64,000 nt of DNA, taken from Apis mellifera (lineage: Eukaryota > Arthropoda > Insecta > Hymenoptera > Apidae). Below, piece after piece: positions 48,460 through 62,895 of the stretch. The stretch is taken from assembly GCF_003254395.2 (NCBI RefSeq), contig NC_037640.1:12819789-12883788 (forward strand), in the 5' to 3' direction. Made by a program: the position numbers and the translations under genes. The notes beneath the pieces are model-generated. The model was not told the DNA's origin and ran no database searches. It saw only the letters and a list, made by a program, of their open reading frames with translations. Numbering within the stretch: position 1 is the first letter of the stretch; each line of letters starts with the position of its first letter.

Positions 48460-51316
48460 TTAGAAAAAAAAAAAATCTACATTGTATAGTTTATTCTGTA
48501 TTCAAAAAAAAAAAAAATTAATCGAAATTCTTATCTGCATCGAATGAATTCGATATTTGGATCAATATTTTTCATTAACTTGTTATCAACTATTTTTCTG
48601 GAAAAAAAACTCTATATTACATAGTTTAACGAATTAATTCGTTAATTATTTTGAATGAAAAATATCTTATATTACATAATTTATCCTATATTCAAAAAAA
48701 AAAAAAATTAATTGAAATTTTTATTTGCATCGAATGAATTCGATATTTGGATCGATATTTTTCATTAACTTGTTATCAACTATTTTTCTGGAAAAAACCC
48801 TATATTACATAGTTTATTCAAAAAAAAAAAAAATTAATTGAAATTTTTATCTGCATCGAACGAAAGTTAAATTCGATATATAGATCGATATTTTTCATTA
48901 ACTATTTTGTTATCAACTATTTTTCTTGAAAAAAATCCTATATTATGTAATTTATCCTATATTCAAAAAAAAAAAATTAATCGAAATTCTTATCAGCATC
49001 GAACGAAAGTTAAGTTCTATAGATCGATATTTCGCGCACAGTCAGCCAAGTTAAGATCTTAATTTGTTAACTATTTTTTTTTGAAAAAAATCCTACATTA
49101 TATAGTTTATTTTTTATTAAAAAAAAAAAAAAAAAAAAATTCGAAATTTTTATCTGCATCGAACGAAAGTTAAATTCGATATATAGATCGATATTTTTCA
49201 TTAACTATTTTGTTATCAACTATTTTTCTTGAAAAAAAAATCCTATATTATGTAATTTATCCTATATTCAAAAAAAAAAAAAAAAAAAAATTAATCGAAA
49301 TTTTTATCAGCTTCGAACGAAAGTTAAGTTCGATATATAGATCGATATTTCGCGCACAGTCAGCCAAATTAGGATCTTAATTCGTTAACTATTTTTTTTG
49401 AAAAAAATCCTACATTATATAGTTTATTTTATATTAAAAAAAAAAAAAAAAAAAAAAATTCGAAATTTTTATCTGCATCGAACGAAAGTTAAATTCGATA
49501 TATGGATCGATATTTTTCATTAACTCGTTATCAATCTATTTTTCTTGAAAAAAAATCCTACATTATGTAATTTATCGTATATTCAAAAAAAAAAAAAATT
49601 AATCGAAATTCTTATCTGCATCGAACGAATATTAAATTCGATATATAGATCGATATTTTTCATTAACTTGTTATCAACTATTTTTCTTGAAAAAAATCCT
49701 ATATTACGTATTTATCTTGTATTAAAAAAAAAAAAAAAAATTAATCGAAATTTTTATCTGCATCGAACGAAAATTAAATTCGATATATAGATCGATATTT
49801 TTCATTAACTTGTTATCAACTATTTTTCCTGAAAAAAAAATCCTACATTATGTAATTTATCCTATATTCAAAAAAAAAAAAAAATTAATTGAAATTTTTA
49901 TCTGCATCGAACGAAAGTTAAATTCGATATGGATCGATCGATATTTCGCGCACATTCAATCAACCATCAATCATTAATTATCAAGAAATTTTCCTTTAAA
50001 AAAAATAAACCCTACATTACATAATTTATTCTATATTTTTAAAAAAAAAAAAAAAATTAATCGAAAATCTTACCTGCATCGAATGTTAAATTCGATATAT
50101 GGATCGATATTTTTTATTAACTCGTTATCAACTATTTTTCTTGAAAAAAACCCTACATTACATAATTTATTAAAAAAAAAAAAAAAAATTAATTGAAATT
50201 TTTAGCTGCATCGAACAAAAGTTAAATTCGATGTGGATCTATCGATATTTCGCGCACATTCAACCATCTATCAATCATTAACTATCAACCTTTAAAAGAA
50301 ATTTTCCTTTAAAAAAAATAAACTCTACATTACATAATTTATTCTGTATTCAAAAAAAAAAAAAAATTAATCGAAAATTATCTGTAACGAATGTTAAATT
50401 CGATATATGGATCGATATTTTGTATTAACTCGTTATCAACTATTTTTCTTGAAAAAAAAACCCTACATTATATAATTTATTAAAAAAAAAAATTAATTGA
50501 AATTTTTATCTGCATCGAACGAAAGTTAAATTCGATATGGATCGATCAATCGATATTTCGCGCACATTCAATCATCTATCAAGAAGTTTTCCTTTAAAAA
50601 AAATAAACTCTACATTACATAATTTATTCTGTATTCAAAAAAAAAAAAAAAATTAATCGAAAATTATCTGTAACGAATGTTAAATTCGATATATGGATCG
50701 ATATTTTGTATTAACTCGTTATCAACTATTTTTCTTGAAAAAAAACCCTACATTATATAATTTATTAAAAAAAAAAATTAATTGAAATTTTTATCTGCAT
50801 CGAACGAAAGTTAAATTCGATATGGATCGATCAATCGATATTTCGCGCACATTCAATCATCTATCAAGAAGTTTTCCTTTAAAAAAAATAAACTCTACAT
50901 TACATAATTTATTCTGTATTCAAAAAAAAAAAAAAAAAATTAATCGAAAATCTTACCTGCATCGAATGTTAAATTCGATATATGGATCGATATTTTTTAT
51001 TAACTCGTTATCAACTATTTTTCTTGAAAAAAAACCCTACATTACATAATTTATTAAAAAAAAAAAAATTAATTGAAATTTTTATCTGCATCGAACGAAT
51101 GTTAAATTCGATATGGATCGATCGATCGATATTTCGCGCATCTATCATATTTCAACCATCTATCAATCATTAACTATCAACCTTTAAAAGAAATTTTCCT
51201 TTAAAAAAAATAAACTCTACATTACATAATTTATTCTGTATTCAAAAAAAAATTAATCGAAAATCTTGCCCGCATCGAAAATGTTAAATTCGATGTATAT
51301 CGATCGATATTTCGCG
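48460..51316. repeat. Satellite-like array, about 20 monomers with dimeric higher-order repeat
   Basis: The marker cctacattatataatttat (variants cctatattacatagtttat) recurs about every 130-170 bp. Each monomer then has a long A tract, attaatcgaaatttttatct, gcatcgaacgaaagttaaat, tcgatatatagatcgatatt and ttgttatcaactatttttct. From about 50150 two monomer types alternate. One has cgcgcacattcaatcatcta and tttcctttaaaaaaaataaa, and the other has ttattaactcgttatcaact. This makes a dimer of 285-310 bp repeated at about 50151, 50461, 50746 and 51035. Confidence 0.93.
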
Positions 51317-54300
51317 CCGCGGAATATAACGAAGCGGCCGTACATCACTCGTGATAAATCGCCCCGTGCGTTAAGTATCAACGCGAACCCCATTAATACA
51401 AATCATTGCGTCGTCTATAATTATCCGTGGTAATCAAGCGTTCCGTCAGAAGGAGAGAGAGAGAGAGAGAGATAGAGACAAGATAGGCATACAAGATTGG
51501 TCCGATGACAACAATAGCTCTCTCTCTCTCTCTCTCTCCGAGCCCCGGTTGTACCATCCATTGATTTTCAGGATGTTGGACATAGCTCCGACCGGCCACC
51601 CGCAAATAAACCTAATCAGGAGCAGGATGTCCCGAATTGTCGAGCCACTTTCGCCTACCGATTCGTGGCTAAATTAGATCATCCTTCTAATCGAGCGGCC
51701 GACTACCTATCCGTCCTCGATGAACGGCAACCGTTCAAACAATCGCCTCCATTATTTCCATCCTACTAGATATTTTCCTTCCCGATTCTTACCCGCCCGT
51801 TCAAACGTTACCAACGTTCCGCCGCTTCGTTCGCGAGTATTGGAAAATGTCATTCACATGTCCGTTTCTGTAACCCGTGAACGCGGGATTATTGTTGTTA
51901 TCTCGTTTAAATTAAGCGGGGAATCGGAATTTTAATTGCTATCGATAGCAACAATATTCGTAGGACAGGATTTTATTGTCAGCAGTTTCTTATGTACAGG
52001 AGATACAATCGTATTATGAATTTGAGGTTAGCAAGAAAGAATTATCCGTATCATTTAGGCGATAATTTTAAAATTGTTGATAAATATTCTTACCCGAATG
52101 ATATCTCTTATTTCTTATTCATTATTCAATTTCACGTGCTATTCCAAATAAACTTTGCTCGGAGTAATTTAGTATTACATCAATCTGAATAATCCTATAC
52201 AATAACAAATTTGATCTTCAATAATAAAATTCATTAAAATAATTTTACCTCATTGAAAACAATTATATACACAACTGTCTCTTTACAACTGAATAAAATT
52301 ACAACGAATGTGTTAAAATTTAAAAAAAGAAGCAAAATTGATCGAGAGATAGATCGTATCAAGTTTTGGAGTGTCGATGGAACGGCGGCGGGATCGTCGC
52401 CCAATCAACCAGGCCATTTCGTATCCGGCTGCCGACTAAATGGCAACCATGCATCAAGGCTGTCGGGCGAGCGTGTACGCGCGCGTGCCTCGGCCATTGC
52501 TTGTGCACGCTCGTTTTGAATTTGCCATCCGGCTCTTCTCCTCGAACAAGCTCCAATTCCCGATCGTAGCAATCAAGGATGATGGAAGAAATCGAATCGG
52601 AAAGAGAGACTCGAGAGATTCCCGAGATCTTTACTTGCTTTTCCACGGGGTAATGAGGATAGAATCGAGGGAGGGGGATCTATCACGAGGGATAGATTTA
52701 ATTTCCCTTACAGCTCGTGTCCTACTCGTCGACAGCAGAGACCTCCTTAATTGGTCACGTTTCACGTTTTTCGATTCGAGGACAGCTCTTTTCTTCCCCT
52801 TTTACGATATATATATGTATGTGTATACGTAGAGTAGATTCTACAGTGTATGAATGTACTCTACATATGTAGAGTCGTTTATAACGTGTCGTTAATGTAA
52901 AATAATGGATGGGATTGGAGAGAGAAAATTTTTTGAAAAATTTTAAAAATTTGGGAGGAGAGAGAAATATTTCAAATCTGCAATAAATTAGGCAGACAGG
53001 CAGAGAAAGGAATAATGGGTGTCGAAGATATTTCCCGGAAGGAAGCAAGCAAGTTTTCGTGTTTACTGCTTGCTACAGGTAGGCAAATGTTTCACGGTTC
53101 CCGTTAATCCCCTTTATGCGACTGTACTTCCCTATATTACAATGGATAATGACCTTGTTATTGCGAGTTTCACGGATCGAGGATAATACACGAGAGAAGC
53201 ATTTAACAAAGGAGCGGAACGTGGAAAAGTTTTTTGCATCATCGAAATTATCCTAATATTATGTATCGTCACATGTTGGAAAAATTTGAAATCTCTCTCT
53301 TTTTCTCTCCTCTAAACGCTGTAACTTTTGTTGGAGTTTCGTCCTCGAACAGGGCGCAACACCTTCAAACGGTTAAAATTAATCGTCTTTCGCGTGCTAA
53401 AACTTGACCCAATTACCCTCCAGGAAGGGTATAATACACCGGGAGGAGAGGCGAAGTTCTACTTTTTCAAGCGGCATCCTTGGAAGGTTAATCCCGAGGC
53501 TTGTACTTCTTTGAAATGTTTTACTTAAAGCGCTTCCTTCTTAAGAAGAAGAAGAAAAAGAAGTCTCTCTTTCTTTCTCGAAAACTCTTCTATACGTCCG
53601 ATACAATCTTACCTACCAACTTCTTCCTCTCCTCTCATCGAGAAGGAGAGAGAAAAATTTATCTCTATTCCCACCGTTATTTATCCCCCTGATTGCACTT
53701 TTGACAAATTCCCGATCGCTCGAGGCACACTCTGTTAGCGACTCTTGTAAATAGACGAGGGACGCGCGGAGCATGCGCGCGATCCATAATCTTATTTAGA
53801 GTCTTCCGTCCACGGCGGAGATCATGGCCGAGTCGTATTTCCACTACCGAATCCTCGCGGGAGTGGCGCCGTGGAACGGCGGCTCGAGCAACAATCTTTC
53901 GCGTCTTTCGCGTGCACGGTGTTGGAGAAAAAGTTGGACGTGGCTGAACGCGTGTTTTTCTCCTTCCCCTTCCCTCAAACTTTCGCCTCTGTCCCCCCTC
54001 CACTCTCCCTTCCGTCGAAGGACGAGGAACGAAGAAACTTTTTGTGGAAGGGGCTTATCCCCTCCCCTTTCGATAAAAACGGATCGATAAATTTTACGAA
54101 TTCCTGTAACGAAATAAACGCGAGAGATCTCGATTAATTTTTGAAAGTGAAAATGATCGAGTATGAACGATAAGCTTGGAAGAAGAAGAAGAAAAAAATC
54201 GTTAGAAAATGTCATCCGTCACACGTCGAATTATCGTTCGAATCGTCGGCATCGCTGATCGATAGCAGAAGCAACAATATCTCCTGGCCGGATTTCCTCG

Positions 54301-54999
54301 AAAGGGAGGGAGGGAGGGACGACGGGTAATGGACAGGAGCGAAGCCAGCCAGCGAATACGAGTCGCGGCCGCCGCATATTCCCCGCGACTCGAGTCGAGT
54401 CCATCCAGTCAGTCGATGGATAGCGCCAGAAACGCTAGAAACGCCACACGCCGTTCGTCCGGTATTTGGCCAGGGCTTCTCCTCTCCGTTCGCTTCGCGG
54501 CTCACGCTTGCAAATGTATTCGTGTGTACCGTGGCTCTCTCCGCTCCCTCTACCACCTTCTCCTCCTCCCGCTATTAGCGCCGCCGTTCGAATTGCGGCG
54601 CTCCTCCAACCGTCACGCCGCTACCGTCGCCAGAGAGAACGTTCTCGTCTCTCGGTATCGGATATACCACCCCCTCCACTTCCCACCGCCCGTTTATATT
54701 CTACCTCGAAAAGGGCACGAAATCCCCGGCTTATTCCTTTACGGACGGATCGCGAATTAGAGAAAGAGAGAGAAGTACGTTCCATATGCGTTTACCTTTG
54801 CGTTTGCCTTTCTTCTATATTATCCTCTCTTTGTTTTGTTTTGTTTTATACACAGTCGCGTGGACACGTTCGAGCTCGTGATCTAAATTTTGTGTTGAAC
54901 GTTTAAGTTAACGAAATATAATACGAAACAAAGCAAAATTGCATGCTATGTATATAAAGTAAACACTCGATAATTAATATTTGCTATTGGTATTGCTTT
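51317..54999. other. Noncoding with GC-rich islands
   Basis: GA and CT runs (51451-51476, 51520-51537), a unique GC-rich island (about 51560-51760), another at 52370-52600, and a CpG-rich block (53750-54720). Frames on both strands overlap and show no domain. A frame starting ATGGCC at 53824 is discussed among the rejected items. Confidence 0.4.
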
Positions 55000-55475
55000 C
55001 AACAAGTTTTTCTAAGTAGTTTTTGTCAATCCGTTGAATTTTCGATTCTTCCGAAAATATTCGTTTATTGGTACGTTTTTCCAAAGGAATTTCTGCGTCC
55101 AATATATTCCACAAAATTTTCTATCGGATTAATATCTGGGTTATGTGGAAGGCATTCCAGAACCTTTATTTTTTTGCAGCTTTGCAAAAAATTGCTTGTT
55201 GTGACGTACATTTCTCATTGAGGCGTATTTTTAAAATTGATTCCTGTAAATTTTTATTCAGGATATCAATCATATGCGTTTATCCGTATTCGTAATACCA
55301 CCTATAGATTTCCGACTCCACGAAAAACAAGTTCATATTGATCCTCCCCATATTTGATAGTCGATAAAAGGTCCGTTTGATTTTCTCCACTTACTCGTGC
55401 CCTTTTTTTCTTATTTAACAATTCAAATTTATACTCTCGTCATTCCAAATTATTTGTTTTCAGAATGATAGCGGC
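55000..55475 (-). pseudogene. Decayed Tc1-like transposase fragment
   Basis: On the minus strand, pieces of a Tc1-family transposase are readable in several frames and in the right order. They are IIWNDESINL (about 55425-55455, holding the first catalytic Asp), KYGED and GVGNL (55330 region), a DI-NKNLQ-S-like helix, then IKVLE and PDINPIEN (about 55115-55170, holding the catalytic Glu at 55120-55122). The middle catalytic motif (QQDNDPKH in intact relatives) is not recognisable. Many stops and frameshifts separate the pieces. The N-terminal DNA-binding domain and terminal inverted repeats were not found. The copy is inactive and old. Confidence 0.8.
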
Positions 55476-56059
55476 TTATTATATCGATACGAAGACTTTG
55501 CGAATATTGACTTCCCAATATATTTGGGAAGTGTAACTTCAATGTTTGTTTACATTATTTTTCCATTAACGCGAAACTCTCTCCATTTAATTTTGTCCTG
55601 TCTAAAATTCACCAAATACAAACAAATACGTTTAAGTAATTATAGCAACTAATTTTATGATTTTATTCGTACGTCTTGAAAAATATTCTATATTGAAAAA
55701 TTCAAATTTATTTCTATTGTATCCAAACGATAAATTCCCTAACACGAACGTTGCGTTAATTTTATGTATATCGTATATTCGTTCGTTTCGATCGATTAAG
55801 ATAATAGTGCGAAGGAGGAGGAGGAGGAGGAAGAAACAAGGAATTTGTTATTTTAAGAAATAACGAGAAGTCACGGTTCTTATCGCGGATATCACGCGCG
55901 AGAACCGTGTCTCTGGAGATTCTGTTTTTGGATTAGAGTGCTCTTTCCCCGACCCTCTAGTGCCAACCTCTACGAGCCTCTTTCCCTCTGCTCTCGTTAC
56001 GCACGCTTCCGTGCCGCGCTCGCCTCCGTGCCCTCCTCTCGCCTCAACTTTTCTTCTGC
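55476..56059. other. Noncoding, may include further Tc1 remnant
   Basis: AT-rich sequence directly upstream (minus sense) of the transposase relic, without readable family motifs. A GGA run at 55814-55832. No gene is recognised. Confidence 0.45.
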
Positions 56060-56710
56060 GAATATTAATACACAATTCGTCCAACGAATCGAAACCAAAT
56101 TTCGACGATATGGATTTCGTTTCGTTTTTTTTTTTAAATTATCTTGAATTTCGAAAGATTCGCAGAAGTATCTCCTCAACTTTTCTTCCACCAATATTAA
56201 TACGTAAAATTTCTCGAATTTTGATAAAACAAATTTCGTTTCGTTTTTCTATATTTCCTCGAATTTCGAAAAGCTCGCACGATTATAATATTATAATTAA
56301 TACACAATTCCTCGAGTTTTGACGATATAGATTTCGTTTCGTTTTTTAAATATTTTATATTATATATATTTCCCAACTTTTCTTCCACCAATTTTAATAC
56401 ATAAAATTTCTCGAATTTTGATTGAAAACAAATTTCGTTTCGTTTTTCTATATTTCCTCGAATTTCGAAAAGCTCGCACGATTATAATATTATAATTAAT
56501 ACACAATTCCTCGAGTTTTGACAATATAGATTTCGTTTCGTTTTTTTAAATATTTTATATTATATATATTTTTTTCTACATTTCTTTGAATTTCGAAATG
56601 ATCGCACGATTATAACATTTAAAACGCAATTTCTCGAACTTCGACAAAATAGATTTCGTTTCTTTTCGTTCTAAATTTCCTTGAATTTCGAAAGCCTCGA
56701 TTATAACATT
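56060..56710. repeat. AT-rich tandem repeat with ~200-bp period
   Basis: aaagctcgcacgattataat recurs at about 56270 and 56469, with variants near 56120-56165 and 56597. Each is followed by taatacacaattcctcgagt and tagatttcgtttcgtttttt. The word cttttcttccaccaat also recurs. There are about four copies, of which the middle two are very similar. Confidence 0.85.
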
Positions 56711-56773
56711 CGATAAGAATGATCGCGTATACAATATCGTAAATATAATTTTTACTTGGCCGCAGCCAACAGT

Positions 56774-57838
<1,065 letters not shown>

Positions 57839-57841
<3 letters not shown>

Positions 57842-59897
57842 CTCTGCTCTGTCTCTGCCCCTCGAGGAAGAAACTGTTGGAGCGCAACGCGGGTTACGAC
57901 GTTCCAATCCGATGCTGTCGCGTCCCCTTCTGTATCGCTTTGGCATGCGTTCAAGCAAAGCGCGGCAAATAACGAGAGGGAGGAGGGAGGAGGGACGACG
58001 AACGAGGGGAATCGATGTACGCGAGATCGGTGTTTAGCGGTCGCGTTAAAATTATAGCGCGAAGGTGAAAAATTCGGCGGGGGGGCGAGGGTCTGGCTGG
58101 CTGGCACTCGGCCCACCTCGACGGATCGAGAGAATCAAACCGGATCCTTATTTTTACGATTTTAAGAGCCTGATCCTCTTCCCTCGTTTTACGACTCATG
58201 AATTTTCCTGGTGGAGACTTTTCCTCGGGACGAGGACCTGGAGAGAATTTTCCGTGTTTCCGTAACGTGACTCGTAATCCGGGAGGACTTGGATGCATCA
58301 GCAGAGGCACGGTGAAGTCTTTTCAATTATTGGCTATCGAAACGATTAGCTGGTTAATAATTGCGACTTGTAACTTGATTTAATTCATAAATGGAATCTC
58401 GAGTAGTTAAGGTAATATAGATAGTTTACGATGATTATCCTAAGATAATCGATAAATGAAGATAATTTTTACGATTTTGATTGTTCGAATTATAGATCTT
58501 TTATTGTTACGTGATTTCAGACAAGAAAGTTTGAAGAATCTCTCTTGGGATCTCTTCCTATGACTTTTTTCCACGAATGAACGATATATAATTCGTTCAT
58601 TAAAAATGGCATCAGCCGCCATTTTCAACCGTGATATTTTCCTTTCCAAAAGTACGAAATATTATAACCTCGCTTTATATCTCTATTCTTCCGCAATGCA
58701 AGAATATAAAACACTCTCTCCCGAATTGTTGAATATCGAATTGAATATCGAATAATATATGGATAAGTAAAAATAAAAAACTAAAAAATTTTCTTTTTTT
58801 TTGTGAAGTTTTTCGAACGAAGAAAGATCTTCCACGTGACGGAAAAGCGAGGATTACTTGTAGTTCTATATTTTCTTATCTACTCGAATTAATAGTTCTT
58901 CTACCGGTATGCAGGTGTCAGCATTTCGGACAAAGCGTCTGAAGTAGGAGAGATAGATGGAAGGACCCGCCCAGCGAGACTTCTTTCCACCAACGAGCGA
59001 TACAAGTTGTTCCAAAGATTCGTTGATTCGACGAACAGAAAGTGGGGACAAAGAGAAAGAGAGAGAGAAGAAAAAAGTCGGATCGCAACGAGAGACGAGC
59101 GAGATCTCGTTTGCTTTAAAATTTAACGCGGAAGATTGGATCACTGGGTGCAGGAATTAAAATCCGAGTCGCCTTCGTTTTTTTCCCCTTGTTTCGTTCG
59201 AGTTATTCGAGGCCAACTTTCCACTTTCCAAGCAGTGACAATCGTCGCAGCAAACAAACAATTAAGGTTGGCCCGTGGAACGGAAAGTTGGTGGGCGGCG
59301 CGTCGCAAGTAGTTGCTCCGTTTGTCAGCCAGTGTTGCCACACCGCAGCCACAAAGGGCCCCACCCCACCGCGCAAAATTAAAGTATCAACGAGTCACGG
59401 CGTTCGTCTCCCGAGTTAAGAGGGGGAAACTAGTTTTCGTTTGCCTTCCTTCGAACTCTCTCTAACTCTCCTCTATTACGGGATCTGTGAGAATCTCTTT
59501 GCGAGATTCGATTCGAATCCTTGGCGAGAATCTTGAGTGCGCATGATGACCTCCGCGAAGGGGCAGAGGCGCTTATCTGCATCCGGAAAATGGATAACGG
59601 CCGATCGAAGATATAACCGCGTTTCGGAACGAATCCGGGTGAATTATAGCCGCGCGATACCCGCGCGTTTCGCGCGACCGACCCATTACGCCCGATCGTT
59701 TCGGCCGATTCGGCGGTTTTCTAACAATCGATCGATTTCGTACACCGATAGAGATTAATTTAACAGTATTGTCGCATTAATCACTCGCGTTCTATTAATA
59801 AGAGAAAAGAGGATATTATCGTGAATATATTTGACCGATCCACGACTCGTCGTCGATGAGTAAGGCAATTCGAGGATTCGGAAAATTTCGAATTCGC
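57839..59897. other. Noncoding
   Basis: CpG-rich (57840-58320) and then AT-rich DNA. No domain in any frame, no repeats of note. Confidence 0.5.
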
Positions 59898-60110
59898 GAT
59901 CGAAACGTGGAAAACTCGATTCGATATTTTTATTTGTATACGATCGAAACGTGGAAAACTCGATTCGATATTTTTATTTGCACGCGATCGAAACGTGGAA
60001 AACTCGATTCGATATTTTTATTTGCACGCAATCGAAACATGGAAAACTCGATTCGATATTGAGATATTTTTATTTTCACGTGATCGAAACGTGGAAAACT
60101 CGAATCAATA
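59898..60110. repeat. Minisatellite, five copies of a 44-bp unit
   Basis: gatcgaaacgtggaaaactc is found at 59898, 59942, 59986, 60030 (variant) and 60082. It is followed by gattcgatatttttatttgc. The period is 44 bp, with one 8-bp addition in the fourth unit. Confidence 0.95.
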
Positions 60111-60518
60111 TTGAAAGAATATTTCTTTTTCTTTTCAGATTTACGTAGAAAATTTTCGAATTTTAAAGCGATTGATTGATTCATGGGAAGGGATGATTGT
60201 TCTTAAAAAACGGATAGGATAGGATAGGATAATTTTGCGATCTCGTCTAATGCGTGATCCACAACCGAGAGTCAATGCATACATGCACTATTGTCATGGT
60301 ATTACATCGGCGCAGCCATTAGCCGCGGATCAATCGCGTTCGAGTAAGTCCGATCGCATGATTACGAGCTCGCGTGGAAACTGCGCAATCCAACTATGAT
60401 CCTTCGGAATTCCACCAATTCCGTATGGATACGATTCCACTTTGTTCTCTCGCGCCAAGTTCGCCCTTCGTTTTGCCTTCCTTCTTCCGTGGATCGATCA
60501 CTCTCTCTCTCTCTCCAC
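60111..60518. other. Noncoding
   Basis: Unique sequence with a short aggat run (60212-60230) and a CT run (60500-60513). Confidence 0.5.
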
Positions 60519-60845
<327 letters not shown>

Positions 60846-60989
60846 GTCGTAGACGTCGCGGTTTGTTAAAGATGGAGGAGCGAATCCAGCGAAACGGTGC
60901 CGCTTTAACGCACCGTCGATGGCCGATCGACGATATTCGACGCGCTCTCAAACTTCTCGTTTCTGTTCGATATGTACGATATGAACGAA

Positions 60990-61352
60990 ACGAGAGCGAG
61001 GACGATCCGATTTTTCCACCGTTTCGATCGATATATGATACGCGTGTGTGTATATATCTATTAGACTGTGAAATTATTCGATCGAAAGAATAAGAAAAGA
61101 GAATAAATTTGTTTGATTGTGGGGTGGAGGAAGATGCTTTTTATTAGGGAACGAAATGATTTGACCAAAAGTGACGATGACCGATATTCGATTCGCGTTG
61201 CAAATCTCCAAAATTGCTCCTCCTCTTCCTCCCCCTCCCCCTTCGATATACGAGAAAACGAGGACGAGGATCGCGCTCGATTTTTCCACCGTTTCGATCG
61301 ATATATAGTACGCGTATCTATCAGATTGTGAAATGATTCGGTCGAAAGTAAC
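60990..61352. repeat. Diverged tandem pair, ~265-bp period
   Basis: gatttttccaccgtttcgat then cgatatatgatacgcgtg then tctattagactgtgaaatta at 61008-61080 matches 61276-61340. Short related words (attgtgaaatg, gtttaatattgga) continue to about 61830. Confidence 0.75.
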
Positions 61353-62857
61353 GTCAAGAAAGAAATAATCAACATTCGTTTGATATCGGAGAACAATTTA
61401 TGCACGATCCTCTAAAAAAAAACATTTGTTTAATATTGGAGATGAATGCTCTCTATTAGAAACAGATTGTGAAATGTATCGAAGGTAAAAAAGAATATAT
61501 TTGATAGAGGAAAAATAGGAATAAACTGTATTATGTGAATATAGGTCGTGTTACCATTCTCGGTTCAAAAAAGGAGAATAGGCAAAATGGAATCGAAACA
61601 CCCGTAAATGTACAAGATACGATGTATATTAATTATCACGTAAAAATATACTCTTTGTTTCTTGATTTTTTTATCTGGAATGCGAATTTCTAGAAAGTTC
61701 TATTTCCTGGAGAGATCCTTATTCTTCTAAATTTCTCGTCCACTCGAAGAATTATGGAATTTTATATACGATCCTTTAGAAGATGAAAAAACAGTTTATT
61801 TAATATTGGAACGAAGATGAATATTTTCTATTAGAGCAAGAATATACTCGAAGGAAAAATAAAATAAATTCGCGCATAAAAATATACGAGTCGCACTTTT
61901 CTATATATACGCTATATATATATATATATATAAACAATATCCTCTCCGAAGGATATTAAATATTTATCGTTGAAAGTGTCCTCTCGTACGGGTAGAGGTC
62001 GAAATACGCGTTTAAACAAGGAAAAAAAAAGAAAGAAAAAAAGTCATAAAGAGCGCGGAGCTACGATTTACGATTAGATAAGAATCGAACGAAGGAGACG
62101 AATACGCGCGGGGTACGAGAACGAGAAAGATGGAAAGCGAGTCGTTACGCGAGCCACGAGTCTCTGGCTCTCGCTAATTAAAGGCAGCTGCAACGCCCGA
62201 CGGTTGAAAGCTTGTTCCGCCCTCTCGTTTCACGCTTCTTCTCATAGACGATTCGTACATTCGGTTAGGTGGGTGAATTCGAAGAGGGGAGTGGGGAGGG
62301 GGGGAGGGAAGAAGTAAAAAGGATGGGCAGGCGGTGGTGGTTGGTAATTGAATCACGCGATATAAGGTTGCACGGGTTGTTGACGTCCGCCACAATAGTA
62401 CGGGTTGACCCCGTAGCAGAAGCTTCTCCGTTTCTTCGAACTTATTTATCTTCCCGGCGTGTGCACAATAGCGTTTGTATTCTCTATAAGTGGCTTTTCA
62501 CCGACCGTGTTTGGATGTAGCGTAATCGAATCCGAATACCATCTCTTCCCGGGGACGAGAGAGAGAGTGAGAGAGAGAGAGAGTGGCCACTACTCACGCT
62601 GGGATCACGCTGCTTTGTCGAATATCGTTGCCATGCCCCCTTCTTACCCCCCTCGATTATTCGTCAACGAGAGAGTCGCCCAACCGTGTACACGCTCGAT
62701 CTTCCACGTTCCATTTCCAGACGTCGTTTCTGGGAACCAGAGATTAATTGATCCTCCTTTTCGGCCAAACCTTACTTCCTCGACCGGTGCGAGAAATCGA
62801 GGTGAAATAGAAGTTCCATTTCTCAACCTCGATGCATCGATTCATTTATATCGGTTG

Positions 62858-62895
<38 letters not shown>

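Noticed and set aside
48460..51316. CRISPR-like array
   Set aside because: Repeats are 130-170 bp, degenerate and A-tract-rich, without short constant repeats and unique spacers. It is a satellite in a eukaryotic setting.
53824..54090. Frame starting with a good ATGGCC context in a CpG-rich patch
   Set aside because: The first 24 residues look plausible, but the rest is Arg/Ser/Trp noise. No splice donor fits well and no family is recognised.
59500..59530. Possible tRNA B-box-like gattcgaatcc
   Set aside because: No matching A box, acceptor stem or cloverleaf could be placed around it.
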